Assembly (NCBI GenBank): GCA_010157825.1
Contig: VFSE01000211.1
Span: 558,001-622,000, forward strand
Reading direction: 5' to 3'
Source of the DNA: Vickermania ingenoplastis
Lineage: Eukaryota > Euglenozoa > Kinetoplastea > Trypanosomatida > Trypanosomatidae
Length of the DNA stretch: 64,000 nt
Under the pieces are notes generated by a model, which saw nothing but the letters and a program-made list of their open reading frames with translations, did no database searches and was not told where the DNA came from. The position numbers and the translations under genes were made by a program. Below are positions 20,957 to 32,600 of the stretch, in pieces. The number at the start of each line of letters is the position of its first letter. Within the stretch, counting starts at the first letter, position 1.

Positions 20957-23542
20957 CGTACTCTCAATCCCTCATGAGAGTGTGGGGGGGTCTCTCTTAT
21001 CCTCTCACAGAGGCAATCAGGCGATCTGTGTGCTGTTTTATGCGCTAGTTTTTCTGTCGGTCTTTTCGTCGTTTTTGTTTTTGTATTTGTGGCACAGTGG
21101 CTCTTCTTTCTTTCTTTTTTTTTTTTTTGAAGTGATCCAGTTGGAGAGTTATGGAGCTCAACGAAGCGGAGGTGTATCGGTCGATGCTCTTACGTGAAGG
21201 ATCCAGTATCTTTTTGGAATTTTCTCCCTTCAAAGCGTAGGTATGTGTATGTGTGTGTGTGTGTGTGTTCGATGAGAAGATTGGTCTTACGTTTTTGTTT
21301 GCGAACGTAGTCGTAATCCCCTTCCCCTCTGTCTGCGGCCACCACGGCACCTCGCGTGGAGGAATGCTAAGGAGAGCGGTGCCGCGGGCTTCAATTAGTT
21401 TGTTTTATTTTTATTTTATGTTTTCCGCCAAGTTGGTTCTATCTGCCTCTCTCTCTCTCCCTCTCTTCCTCTCTCACTCCCTCTCTTGTTCTGTGTGTCG
21501 CTACATTGGTTGAACTATATATATAGTATGACAAGTAAAAAAAAAAAAAAAATGATGAATGAAGAAGTATTCGGGATTATTTTTGGCTCCAAAGCCCGTC
21601 GCTTATCTTAACGTATATTAAAAAAAAAAAAGAAATCTTTTTTTTCCCCGTTTGTTTGCTCGTTTGCGTTTTTTTTTTTGTTTGTTTGTTTTTTGTTGTT
21701 GTTGTTGCTATGAAGAACTGCACAGAACTCGACGACGTGTGTGTCGGGCGAGAATTATAAGGGAAAGAAATAATTAATGAGAAGAAATAATTAATGAGAA
21801 GAATAAAATTCCAATTGGAGAGAGATTTCTGTTGTATTTTTGTTTTGTTTGTTTGTTTGTTTGTTTTTCTGAGGAGAGAAAAATAGAAATAATCGTAAAC
21901 TCTTTGCCGCCGTTCTTTCTTTTTTATTATTAGTAGTAGTATTACGGGCTGTATATCGAGCTGGGGAAGTGGAGAAAGTTGTTTTGTTGCTCTCGAAGAG
22001 AAAGAATGGAGTGAAGAAAAAGAAGAACAATTCGCTACAAGTTTTTTTTTTTTGTTTTTGTTTTTTTTATATAACCACACCTTGGTGTATGGGTGTGAGC
22101 GCCCCCTTTAATAAAACTGGATCCCATTTATTCTTGGAGCCGATCCACTCCTGTGTGTGTGTCGTGCCAAGATACGAAATTTCTCTTCGGGCTGCTGTGC
22201 GTTGCGCTATAGTGTACTATAGCTAGTTATTGTTCTCTCTTCTTCTTTCTCGTTCTCTTGTTTGCGTGTCGCTTATGGTGTTGGTGTTTGTGTTGTTGTT
22301 GTTGCTGTTGCTGTGGTACGTTTCTTTTTTTTTGTGTGTGTGTGTGTGTTTGTAGGTCTCGCGACGCCCGCTGCAGAAGCCACTCGCGAAAAATAGAATA
22401 GCTGAGATGCGAACAAAGGAGAAAGAAAAAGTACATTACATGCCGACGAAGATTGCATAGATTCTCAAACTTGTGTGCACCACTGCAGAAATACAAAGAG
22501 TATACTGAACTCCGGATACATTTGTTTATTATTTTGGAAAAATTCATTTTTTCCAAGGATCCGCGTCGAGGCGGGAACTACAGGGGGTGGGTGGGATGGT
22601 TTTTAAAACAGCAAAAGACAAACTGCAGGCAGTTTGTCGAGGCAAGCGAAACCTAACTGCGCGTTATATATAATAACAGAAAAAGGAACAGGCAGAGTAC
22701 AAGCATAATATATATGTATTTCTCACAAACAAGTTGAGAAACCACAAATTGCACATCCACCTATCAATTGGTGGCATATTCTAAGCACTTATCGCTCATT
22801 TCATTCCATTTTCTATCTCCAGTTCTTTCTCAGTATTCCTCTCACAGGCTTCCAATAATAGTAATAATAATAATTAATCATTAAATAAAAATTGCGCTCT
22901 CTATTATTGTTTCTCATATACTTTATTTTGTTTTCTTCTCACGAATTCCATTAGAGGCAGTAGGTAGGTGCATCTTCATACCTATTTGTGTCACGTGAGG
23001 AACACCCCCACCCACCCACCCACCAAGCGTTATCCAGTATTTGGTAAGTGCGTGTCACGGAGAAACTTTCTCAACAAACCCTTATGCTTTCGGGTTTAAA
23101 CCGGGAGGGGTAACAAGGGCTAAACGGGAACCCTAAACCCGCTTCCTGAGAGTACCTTAAACGTTCTATCGTTCCCCCTTTTCTTCTTTCTTCATTATTT
23201 TACTCGTGGATAGCTAAGGACCTAAGAAATTAAGATTTTCACAACCCCACCCTGATACCCACCCATGTTAGATTACTTTTTATTTTACGAAAATAAAGAA
23301 ACAACAGATTTACTAAGTTTTTAAAAAACTGTTTACCGCTCAGTATAGCATGCGCTCCACTTCGACTGGAGTTTAGGCCACATGAAATTTATTTGTTTAT
23401 CTTATTGTTCTAACTGTTGTAGACGTACGAACGTACGGCGATGACAAAAGGCTTAGAACTATGTTTCTTCCTTGTTCTTTCTTCCTTTCTTCTCATAGTT
23501 AGCATCTAGGTAGTGACACTAGTGTGTGAGTAAGAGTGGCGG
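20957..23542 (+). other. Long intergenic region, no gene seen
   Basis: About 2.6 kb of T-rich, low-complexity sequence: GT repeats near 21241-21268 and 22335-22350, TTTG repeats near 21640-21710 and 21843-21867, TTG repeats near 22285-22315, and ATA repeats near 22858-22875. A CCCA repeat lies at about 23008-23022, and a short CCCTAAACCC occurs near 23131. The stretch 22780-23500 is less repetitive but has no open frame of note. A CTTTC-rich stretch at 23463-23495 is the best splice tract for the next gene. Confidence 0.5.
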
Positions 23543-25459
23543 ATGTATTGGTTTGAAAAGATTTTTGGAGCGCCAACGTTCCCGAAGGAGGAGATAGGGA
23601 AAGGCCCGGGCAGCTACGCATCCCCATCGCGATTCCTTCACGGTCAGGAGGAGGAGGAGGAGGAGGAGGAGGTACGTCGATCCACCATCTCCGTCGATGA
23701 GGCAGTGCCACATCTGCCGATGGTGGAGCAGCCAAAAGACCAAGAAGAACGACCGCAGCAGCAGCGAAGCGTGGAGGCGCGCCACTCCCTCCTCCCTCGC
23801 CGGGCTCGCTACCACCGTTTTCCCTTTCAACAGCGCAGAAAGGATCATCGCCTGACTGTATCCGCCAGTGCGGAGGCCCGTCGCCGCAGTGGGGGGCCGG
23901 TAGGTCCGTCTAGAGAGGCAGACACAGCCCAGGCCTCGCCCACGCCGGAGGTGGGCCTGGACGACGCAAGAGAAGGTAATAGAAAGTTCCGAGAAGAAGA
24001 AGCACCCAGGGAAGAGGAGGCGGTAATATGGTCGGCGCAGGGTGGGGCCACCACGGTGGAGAAGGACGACGACGACGCCGTCTTGTCCTCTCCGTCTCCG
24101 CCACCATCCGTCTTCCTTCGCAGCCCCTTCTCCTCCTCCTCCTTCTCCACCACCTCTAGCAGCGCTGCCTCGTCCTCGGCGTCGGGGCACGAGAAAGGCC
24201 GTAGGCCACGACGAGCATCGGCGTTGAGCGACAGCGTATCGAAGGGCTATCACATCCGCCGCTCGAGTGGTGGTCACGCCAGGTCTGGGGAGGAGGAGGT
24301 CGTACGTCCTCGCTCTCCCCCGCGGGGTACGGGTACTCCTCGCCTGTCGTCGGGTTCACGCCTCTTTGCCTTCCCCAGCAAGGAAGACAAGGAGGACGAC
24401 AACGGCTGCGACGGCGAAGACGCCGCCGGTGATTCTCTCTCTCTCTCCGCCCAGCGCGCAGCAGCGAACTACTCCATATCCATCTTCGTGTTGGTACTAT
24501 ACAACCTCTTGGAGATCGCAGCCTTCATTTGTTTCTGTGTGGGCATTCTCTCCGATCTTTTCCAGTCCACCTTGACGGCATCGCAGCCGATCACCCCCGT
24601 CAACACCACCAGCATCAGCAGCAGCGTGTCGGCCGCTGCCGCCGCCTCCTTCGCTGCGGACAACGATCGAGCCCCCGTGACAGTCTTTTCGCTTTCTCTC
24701 TGGTACTGTCGCACGAGCTTCCCAGCCCGTCCATCAGGATCGCGCGACGGCGAGGGCGTATCACAGCCCCATCAAGAGAATAATAGTAAGAACATAATCT
24801 CCACCGTCTCGCTCTTCTCGGACGCGTGTCCGGAGCGCTACAACGTATTCGAGGCGGCCAAGTCCTTTGCGGCCATCACCCTCATCGTGTTCTTTGCCTG
24901 CTTCCTCTACGCATTTTTCTGGTGGATCTCCCAGGTGTATCGAAACGTCTTTCCTTTTCATTGGTACCACTCCAACAGTTCTCATCCGGCAGGCGAGGAG
25001 GAGGAGGAAGAGGAAAGTAATGATTGTGCCGTGGGCCGTGTCGTGTATCACCCGAACCCCAAAAGGGTCACCACCCTCGCAGTGATGACCCTCTTCGGAG
25101 CCGCGTGCGGCGCCGTGGTCTGGGGTTGTATGGTAAGCCTTTACACGGCGGACGGCGAGGCACTCGCCACCGCGACACGGAATGCCTCTCTCCCTCCCTC
25201 CTCACAGCACGGTACCACCACCACCGCCGCACCGATGAGCAGCGACAGAGCCGATGGAAAGTGCCCATACTTGGGCCTCGGTTTTAGTTGCGACTCGTCA
25301 TTCTACTCCTATCAGCTCTTTTACCCATGGGACAGCTCTACTACCCCGAGTCTTCAAGATTTTAGAGTGGCGTATTCGGGAGGTTTATTCGTTATCATTA
25401 TCGGCTGGTCCTTGCACACATTGAATTTGGTGGTTGTCTGTGCTTTGTTCGTTCGCTGA
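23543..25459 (+). CDS. Large amastin-like membrane protein with long acidic/basic N-terminal domain (638 aa)
   Basis: Residues 1-310 are hydrophilic and low complexity, with a Glu run at 36-43, Ser-rich and Arg-rich blocks and presumably a cytosolic location. Then come four hydrophobic spans at about 311-333, 440-462, 509-533 and 613-636. The spacing and local motifs follow amastin: a LSLWYC element before span two (compare C-L-T-L-W-G-C), FEAAKSFAAITLIVFF at span two, ACGAVVWGCMVS in span three and GGLFVIIIGWSLHTLN in span four. The extracellular loops are two to three times longer than in array amastins and carry N-x-S/T sites. Together with the gene at 26461 it forms a paralogous pair that shares the N-terminal motif RxRYxRFPF (here residues 87-95) and FSDxCPxRYxxFEA. 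The function is unknown; it is likely a surface or endomembrane protein. Confidence 0.75.
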   Translation: MYWFEKIFGAPTFPKEEIGKGPGSYASPSRFLHGQEEEEEEEEVRRSTISVDEAVPHLPMVEQPKDQEERPQQQRSVEARHSLLPRRARYHRFPFQQRRKDHRLTVSASAEARRRSGGPVGPSREADTAQASPTPEVGLDDAREGNRKFREEEAPREEEAVIWSAQGGATTVEKDDDDAVLSSPSPPPSVFLRSPFSSSSFSTTSSSAASSSASGHEKGRRPRRASALSDSVSKGYHIRRSSGGHARSGEEEVVRPRSPPRGTGTPRLSSGSRLFAFPSKEDKEDDNGCDGEDAAGDSLSLSAQRAAANYSISIFVLVLYNLLEIAAFICFCVGILSDLFQSTLTASQPITPVNTTSISSSVSAAAAASFAADNDRAPVTVFSLSLWYCRTSFPARPSGSRDGEGVSQPHQENNSKNIISTVSLFSDACPERYNVFEAAKSFAAITLIVFFACFLYAFFWWISQVYRNVFPFHWYHSNSSHPAGEEEEEEESNDCAVGRVVYHPNPKRVTTLAVMTLFGAACGAVVWGCMVSLYTADGEALATATRNASLPPSSQHGTTTTAAPMSSDRADGKCPYLGLGFSCDSSFYSYQLFYPWDSSTTPSLQDFRVAYSGGLFVIIIGWSLHTLNLVVVCALFVR

Positions 25460-26460
25460 AGAGAGAGAGAGAGAGGAAAACATACTCCAAATATATATAA
25501 TATCTGAATCTAATCTCAAGCAAAAAGGGTGAATACCGGTACTTTTTTTTTATTTTTTTTTATATTAGTTATTATACGTATTTATATCTTCATTCATAAA
25601 TATTGCTTTGTATATCCTCATCCATTGTACGTTCTTTAGAATCCACCGTGTTTTTTTATGTTTTTTTTTTTTTTTTTTGGGGGGGTTGTTTGTTTGTTTT
25701 CTATTATTATTATTGTTTTTATTATTGTGTATTCTTGAAACCATGTAAGATTGAAGAAGAACAACAATAATATAAATAAAAAGGTAGAAGACGATATAGA
25801 AAAAAAAAAGAGAACACGCAAAAGAATTTAAATGGATGCGGACAGTCGTTCTGTCGCCTCTCGATGTTATGGCATTTGCTCTTTCTGTTTGTTGTTGGGC
25901 TAACCTTGTTGGGCTACTCGGTCCGTAATAAACAAAAGCATAAATTCAAAATGGGCCCTTCTTTATCTTCCCGGAGATTGCTATCCCGCTGGTGGTGTGT
26001 GTCTGTGCACGTATTCTTCTCTTTCTTTCTTTTTTTTTCTCCTCCCGTCTGTGTCTTTGTTTGTTGTACGTTTTTTTCTTTGGCTTTAACTATCCCATCC
26101 ATCTATCGATCTATCTGTATATACTGTGGTTGATGGTGTGTTTATTGTTGTTGTTGACGTTCAGTGTACATATAGGATACTGTTTTGTTTCCGAGTACAG
26201 TTTTAGTCTTGTTGTTGTTGCTGTTTCTGGATTTTTTTCTCCGTGTCGACCTTGAGACCTTTCAATCTTCATTTTCCCTTTCCAGTTAGTGGTTTGTGTT
26301 GGGCGCAGCGGCAGCCTAGGTAGGTAGGTCTACGTGTCAGCACCGTGCGTGAGGCTTTAAAAACTGAAGAAAAAAAAAAGAAGAAAGAGATATATCTGTA
26401 TTTATATAAATCATTATTATTATTAATTTATTATTATTATTATTATTGCTCTTTTTCTTC
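25460..26460 (+). other. Spacer between the two large amastin-like genes
   Basis: No gene. It contains a GA repeat directly after the stop (25462-25475), a T-run with a G-run at 25661-25686, TTTC/T-rich tracts near 26018-26045 and an ATT repeat immediately upstream of the next start (26411-26447). Confidence 0.5.
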
Positions 26461-27945
26461 ATGTATCCATCCGACGCGCCAGAAGATGACGATAACGTGC
26501 CGCCAAAGGGACCTCCACGGGGGTGGCGTCCGCGGTACCTTCGCTTTCCTTTTCATCGTAGGTCCATTCCAATGCCAACGCCACCGAGTCCATCGGAGCG
26601 AACGGTGGAGTCGGACGGAAGGCAGGGAAGGACAGCAGAGGAGGGGGCGGCCGCCGTTCCACCTCCTCCTTCGCCCCCCCAGCCGCCTCAGACGCCGAGA
26701 CACTCTGCAGTGGCGATGCGCCAAACGGATGGAAACGTCGAGGCCGACTGGTACTCCGAGCCGGGATCGGAGGACCTACGGCACTCCTCCTCGAACATGG
26801 GTTCCACGCTGCTCACGGAAGAGGAGGAGGAGGAGCAGCAGGAGGCCACCACGGCGTTGTCGGAGCGCGACCAGAGCTCCATCACCACACACGAGGGCCC
26901 ACACCGCAGTGGGCAGAAGGAATCACCGTATATGATCAACTCCGTCTTGTTTCCATTCGTTCTCATTATCTACACCCTCTTGGAGCTCGCGGCTTTTATT
27001 TGTTTGTGTGTTGGTCTTCTCTCCGATATGTTTGAGGCCGTCTATGACCCTCTTGTGCCTACTGGCTCCACTCTTGGCTCCACCGCTGACGCTCTCGTTG
27101 AATCCTTTGCGGTCAGCCCTAACGTGACCATGTATTATCTCTTCCTGTGGCGCTGTTCAACGCTACTGAAGGCCGCCGCTTCGTCGACTCGTCACCTCAA
27201 CAACACCATCTCCACCGAGAACCTCTTTTCCGATTATTGCCCAGTCCGCTACAAACTATTCGAAGCAACGCAGGCCTTTGCATCCATAACGTTAATTGTC
27301 GTGTTTGTTTGCTTCATTTATGCCATTGTGTGGTGGATGTCACACTCATTCACATATTACTTCCCCCCGGTGCGGGAACGCAACTGGAGTAACCCCGATG
27401 GAGGTGGAGGCTCTACCAGCAGCGGTCGTGGCGACGGGCCGGCACGGATGTCGGTCAAATATATGGTGGCGCTGGCGTTGCTGACCCTCTTTGGCACAGC
27501 CACGGGTGTCGTGTCGTGGGTCTGCTTGATCTCTGTCTTCACCGCTGCGGAAGGGAGTGAAGCGGATCTATTATCCGCCTCGTCATCCGTCAAAGCCATC
27601 CGCCCGACGCTCCCGCCCCTGGTAGGGAAGAAGGGCAGGTGTCCGCCGCTTCGTATAGCGTTTAGTTGCGATCCTCTCTTCTACGCCTATCGCAACTCCG
27701 TGTCCTCGGGCGTCCTCACAGACGGAAATTATGATCATCGTAGTGGTGGTGGTGGTGGTGGTTATTTTCACGAGAGCCGTGTGGATGCGAATATGGCGGT
27801 GTCATACTTCACCACGAGCCGTAATTCGACCTCCTACGCCGCATACAGTGTGTCTTACAGCCGCGGGTTCTTCCTGATCGTGATGGGGTGGTGCCTGCAT
27901 ACAATGAATTTGCTTGTCATTAGTCTTCCAGCTCTCTCCCACTAG
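26461..27945 (+). CDS. Large amastin-like membrane protein, paralogue of the 23543 gene (494 aa)
   Basis: The first ATG in frame is at 26461; upstream the frame runs only through an ATT repeat. An N-terminal hydrophilic region of about 160 residues contains a Pro-rich block (66-77), a Glu run (120-125) and the motif RxRYxRFPF (residues 23-31) shared with the upstream paralogue. Four spans follow at about 161-187, 272-295, 335-360 and 468-490. Amastin-like elements include YLFLWRC before span two, LFSDYCPVRYKLFEATQAFA leading into span two, and SRGFFLIVMGWCLHTMN in span four. Long extracellular loops carry N-glycosylation sequons and a Gly run (428-434). It is complete. The pair probably arose by duplication and has since diverged strongly in the N-terminus and loops. 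Confidence 0.75.
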   Translation: MYPSDAPEDDDNVPPKGPPRGWRPRYLRFPFHRRSIPMPTPPSPSERTVESDGRQGRTAEEGAAAVPPPPSPPQPPQTPRHSAVAMRQTDGNVEADWYSEPGSEDLRHSSSNMGSTLLTEEEEEEQQEATTALSERDQSSITTHEGPHRSGQKESPYMINSVLFPFVLIIYTLLELAAFICLCVGLLSDMFEAVYDPLVPTGSTLGSTADALVESFAVSPNVTMYYLFLWRCSTLLKAAASSTRHLNNTISTENLFSDYCPVRYKLFEATQAFASITLIVVFVCFIYAIVWWMSHSFTYYFPPVRERNWSNPDGGGGSTSSGRGDGPARMSVKYMVALALLTLFGTATGVVSWVCLISVFTAAEGSEADLLSASSSVKAIRPTLPPLVGKKGRCPPLRIAFSCDPLFYAYRNSVSSGVLTDGNYDHRSGGGGGGYFHESRVDANMAVSYFTTSRNSTSYAAYSVSYSRGFFLIVMGWCLHTMNLLVISLPALSH

Positions 27946-29193
27946 GTTTCCCTGGAGAAGGGGGAACCTAGTGCTAGAAGGGGATATGTGAGTGATGCTA
28001 CTACTTTATGGCGCTGTTGTTTTCTTCTTCTTTCTTTCTTTTTTTTTTTTTCGATACATATGGATATTGTAAATAGAACATATGCCAAACCATAATAAAA
28101 ATAAATCGATGCCGCGATAGAGGAAAAGAAGGTGAGAAGAGAGCCAAATGGAGCAGTGGTACAAGACGATTTATGATATTAGTTTTTTTTTTTGATTAGT
28201 ATTATTATCTGTATTATTTTGTTATTCAGCGCCACCCACTCCTACACCCCTTATGTGTTTTTGGTTTTGTTTTTGTTTTTCTTTTGTTTTGTTTTTGTTG
28301 CTGTTTTATGTGAGTCCCCTTCGCCGATGGAATGAGAAAATGAAGCACACCTGTGTGCCTCTTCTTTTGGTACGATCATAAAGGCATACTAAAACAAAAG
28401 AGATTATTATTATTATTATTATTTTGAAATAAAATAAAAACGGTGGGGTAGCGTATGAAAGTGGATGGGGAAGTAGAACGGATGCATCTATATTATATTA
28501 TATTTATTATATTATAAAAAAAAAAATGGAACCTAGGGCTATAGCGGGGAGTGCCTTGTTCCCACACACACATACATACCCACACATCTAACAAACGTAT
28601 TCCCTCACACCCCATATCGTCTCGGAGGGTCTCTCATATCTGTCATCGATGGTGTCGGTGGTTGTTTTGTTTTGTTTTGTTTTTTTCGGGAAGGACCGAA
28701 AAAGATTTCTCGCTTTCCTCCTTCCTACGCGATCTGTCGACCCTCCAACGGGGAACGAACATTACGTGAGATTCAAAAAATTAAAATAGGAAAAAAAAAG
28801 AGTATGTGGGGGGAGCAAGCCCAAAATAGTTTATGGAACAAAAACAAGAAAGAAGATCTTGCTTCTCTCTTTCAATTGTAGTTATGGAGGGTTCCATCTT
28901 GTTGTTGTTGTTATTTTTGTTTTCGTCTAAGTTGATGCTGTTTATATATATATATATATATACGTTTGTGTGTATGTTTAGTTTACTCTCTTCTTCTTTC
29001 TTTTTTTTTTTCGTTGTTGATCATTTCTATCTTCTCACTCTCTCTCTCTCTTCCGCCTCTTGGCACTACTTGTTATGTATTGTCTGCCCTTTCGTCCATT
29101 ACCCTTTCATTCATTCATGATATGGATGAATGGATGGACTATTCATTTAGTTGTTTGACTGTTCAGTCATTTGTAAAAGAGTTGCCCTAGGGA

Positions 29194-29205
29194 CCCTAAC
29201 CCTAA
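29194..29205. repeat. Two interstitial telomere-like CCCTAA units
   Basis: CCCTAACCCTAA matches two units of the kinetoplastid telomere repeat (TTAGGG on the other strand). Only two units are present, so chance is possible. A similar ACCCTAAACCC occurs near 23130. Confidence 0.35.
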
Positions 29206-29544
29206 ACTTACTTCCCAACATGGGTGTGGTGTAGAAGTAGACGGCTACACTGCGTCTGTCTTGTTCAAAAGAAAAAGAGGAAAAAAGAAAACAATACACA
29301 TTTCGTGTTGGTGTTAACAAACAACAACAAAAAAAAAATCTTCGTCATCTTCAACAACAAAGATTGTTGTTGTTGTTGTTTTTGATGCTGTCTTGTGTGG
29401 TCTATGATTATATGTGTACGCAAATTATTAATTTTTGTTTTGTTGTTGTTTTCTCTCTCTCTCTCTTCTATCGAAATAAACTTCTACATTCATTGGGTCT
29501 CATGATTTAGGTGGTGCTGGTCCCTTTCTGCGGGAAGGTATTTA

Positions 29545-29574
29545 ACCGTTCAATATATATATATATTGAATGGT
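29545..29574. repeat. 30-bp inverted repeat with TA-repeat core
   Basis: TTCAA at 29549 and TTGAA at 29570 flank a TA repeat, giving a perfect 22-bp palindrome. It extends to 30 bp with one G/T mismatch. In RNA it could form a hairpin; in DNA a cruciform. It lies 126 bases before the kinase start codon, so it may be in the 5' leader or just upstream of the splice site. Confidence 0.5.
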
Positions 29575-29699
29575 ATAAAGATCGAGAAGATCAAACAAGG
29601 GAAGCGTTACTTGCGAGGTATCACCGCCTCAAGGGGGATCTGGGCTAGAAAGGTCTCCATAGGCTTGACTTTCTTTCCTCTTTGTGTGTGTGTGCCTGT

Positions 29700-32600
29700 A
29701 TGGAGATGAGCGACCTTCAGTGTGAAGCGTTCTACACAGAGAAGCTCAACGCCAGTACCTGCGCGCTAGACGCCGTCCTGCTTCCCCCAGAAGAAGCCGC
29801 CGCCTACGGTGTGCCTTCCCCTTCAGTGTCATGCAGCAGGGGTAGCACGGCGGAAGCTGTACTGGTTTCTCTCGGGGGCACAACAGGGAAGAGAAGAAAA
29901 AATAATAATTCTTCTGCCTCCTGCTCCTCGTCTCCCCCGTATGTTCCTGTTCCTGTGGATCGTCTCCCTCGCTATGAGGTGATGATTGCGATGCAGCAGC
30001 ACAGCGCCGTCTTTCGGGATCCCTCGTGGCATGTGTTTGCGCTCGGCGCACCGGAGCAGCACACCAGCACAAAGTCTTCGCTCTCACCTCCAAGGGCATC
30101 GTATAGATCTCCCACTGGTACAGATGTCGCCCTAAAGATTTTGTACGCCCCCGTTCCCGTCTCACACGTCCTCCGCGCTCCACACCGAGGCGATATTCCC
30201 TTCATCCCCCATGAAGTACTTCACAGCACGGAGACCGTCTCAAGAGCAGAGCCCGTGCAGCAACAGCAGCAGCCGCAGGAGTGGTGCTTGTGTGCTTCTC
30301 ACCCTCTTCTTCGTGAAGCCGCTGTCTACCGCTGGTGTCAGAAGCCGGTACTCGTGACGTCCGCCGGAGCACCAGCAGAAGGAAATGGCGCTGCGGAACT
30401 TTCTTGCCCTCATCGGGCAGTGAACCCGCCTCTCCCTCGTTTCTTTGGCGCCTTACTCGACGCCGTTACCTCCAGATTTCCGTGTCTGCGAGGTACCGCA
30501 GAAGAAGGTTCATCTCTCCCGTCCGTGGAACACGATCTCTCTCGGTGTGCCGGTCCCTTCTTCTGGTCTCCCTCCAGCCCAGGGCAGCGTTCTTCTTCAA
30601 CGCGATTAAAAGCAGCACAGCATTGCTCTGCGGGGACAGCGGAGATTGCTGACGGTGACCCTCACGATGCAGCAGCGGGGGGGAAGAAGAAACAGGAGGA
30701 GAAGGCTGGGGTCATCGTCTTGGTGATGGAGTATTTGCGTGGCGTTCCCCTCCATCGGCTCTTTCATATCTTTCCTCCTCCCGCTGCTGCGGCCACGTAT
30801 TCTCCTGCACAGCGACGGACTGAAACGCTGCTGCGAAGAGCTGCCGCCGCCGCCCGGCAGGTTCGACCTAAATCCAGAAGGGCGGAGGAGGAGCAGGGCC
30901 CTGCACATGCTGGGGACCGTGGGAGGGAGAGCAGCAGCTCTGTGGCCGGGGGCCACCACCCCGCCGACCCCTCCTTCTCTTCGTCTTCTGGGTCTCCTCC
31001 TCCTACGACAGCGCAGGGGTTTGTGCACCGGCTGCGCGCCATCACCTCCGCCTCCACCTCCGCGGCAGCGGCGGCTGCTGGTGCTGGGGAGCGAGGAGAG
31101 AAACAAGGCAAAAGAGATGACAAGGCCGTCCACCGTTTCTGTTTCCCTGTGTCGCCGCGGCCGCAGGCACCACTACCATCCTCCTCCATATGCTTAGTAA
31201 GACCATCGCGGTACTCTACTGACTCCGGTTCTCATGCCCTCTGTACGTGTGGGGAAGGGAGCGGCACGGTGGGCTCCAGCCCCTCTGCTCCACCCTTGAT
31301 TCCCATCACTCCGTCCTTTCATCGCTTCTGTCGCCGTTCTCTGTCCTCCTACACGGCGGCGGAGGAGGAGGAAGGGGATACCAGTGCCAGCGATACTGAA
31401 GAAGAAGAGCAAGAAGAAGCGTTTGGTGAGCCAACGGAGATGACAGAGGTCTCGCGCCGTCGTTTGCCGGGCCCGTTCGCTACGCCACGCCTCCCGTTTG
31501 CTTTGGTTGTACATCTCTTTGCCAGCACCGCATTGGCCTGTGCCGCGCTGCATGATCGTGGGGTCCTCTTGGGGGACCTCAAACTGCCCAACGTGCTCCT
31601 GATGATGCCCCAAGGCTCGCACCCCACAGCCAGCCACCCCTCGGGCCCAGAGGAGCCCACCGCGATGCTCGCCCCACCCCAGACGGCCGCTGCCGTAGCC
31701 ATGGAAGCTTTCAGTGGACCAGTTCCCTCCTTCCTTGTGGAGAGAGGAGAGGGTGAAGATGATAGGATGTCCTCCGCCGCGCGGCTCTCTCGCTCTCCGG
31801 CCTCGTCGCCTTCTTCGTCATCCTTTTCGCCTTCTCCACACCTTCTGAGGCCGTCGTCTTCACCACTCGGTATCCCCGATGCAGAGCAATCTTCCTCCTC
31901 CTCTTTCGCCGCCGCCGCTCGCGAGCCGGGCAGCGTCGTGCTCGTCGACTTGGCGAATGCGATGATCGTGGCGAAGGAGATGCAGCAACAGCAACTCTTG
32001 AGAACCGGCAACGAGGAAGAGGGGAAACAGACGTTTGCACCATCTCCTCCTTCTAGTGCGGCGGGGCAGTGCAGCAGTGGCTCATCTCCTCCTCCTTCGC
32101 CTTTCAATTTTTCGTTTCTTCTTCGCCGCATCGCATCGGGGGCGACGCTGCACCTCCAGCCGCCAGAAGTACGGCACGCGCCCGCTGTGTGGTGTGACAA
32201 CCCGTACCCTGCGGATGTCTGGGCGATGGGAATGCTGCTGCTCGAGCTCCTCCTCGGTCGCGTGGTGGATCGCCACCCTCGCGGGACGGCGCTAGGCCTC
32301 ACGTCAAGTGCGGAGCTCCTCCCTTCGGAAAAAGAAAGCGAAGAACAGGGATGTCAGGAGGGAGCGGACCCTTTTTGGTTCCCCCGCACCCCGCATCAAC
32401 GGGCGTTGCGTTGTTATATGGAGGATATCCTCGCACGGTACGATCCAGCGCTACTACTCCCCACCACCCACCCTGCGGCTCCCCCGTCTGGCTGTGCCGG
32501 CCATGACCATGGTGATGCGGCGGCGAAGGAAGGAGGAGGTCCTACGCAAGAGGAGGACGAGGCAGATGCTCCTCACGCCGCGCGAGCCGCCCCCACAGTG

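Larger units (their letters stand above)
27946..29699 (+). other. Long intergenic region before the kinase gene
   Basis: About 1.75 kb without a gene. It holds T-rich tracts, an ATT repeat at 28404-28425, TAT-rich sequence at 28488-28517, a TA repeat at 28944-28963, and TTG repeats near 29360-29382. Two telomere-like CCCTAA units lie at 29194-29205 and a 30-bp inverted repeat with a TA core at 29545-29574. A CTTTCTTTCC tract at 29669-29682 is close to the kinase start. Confidence 0.5.
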
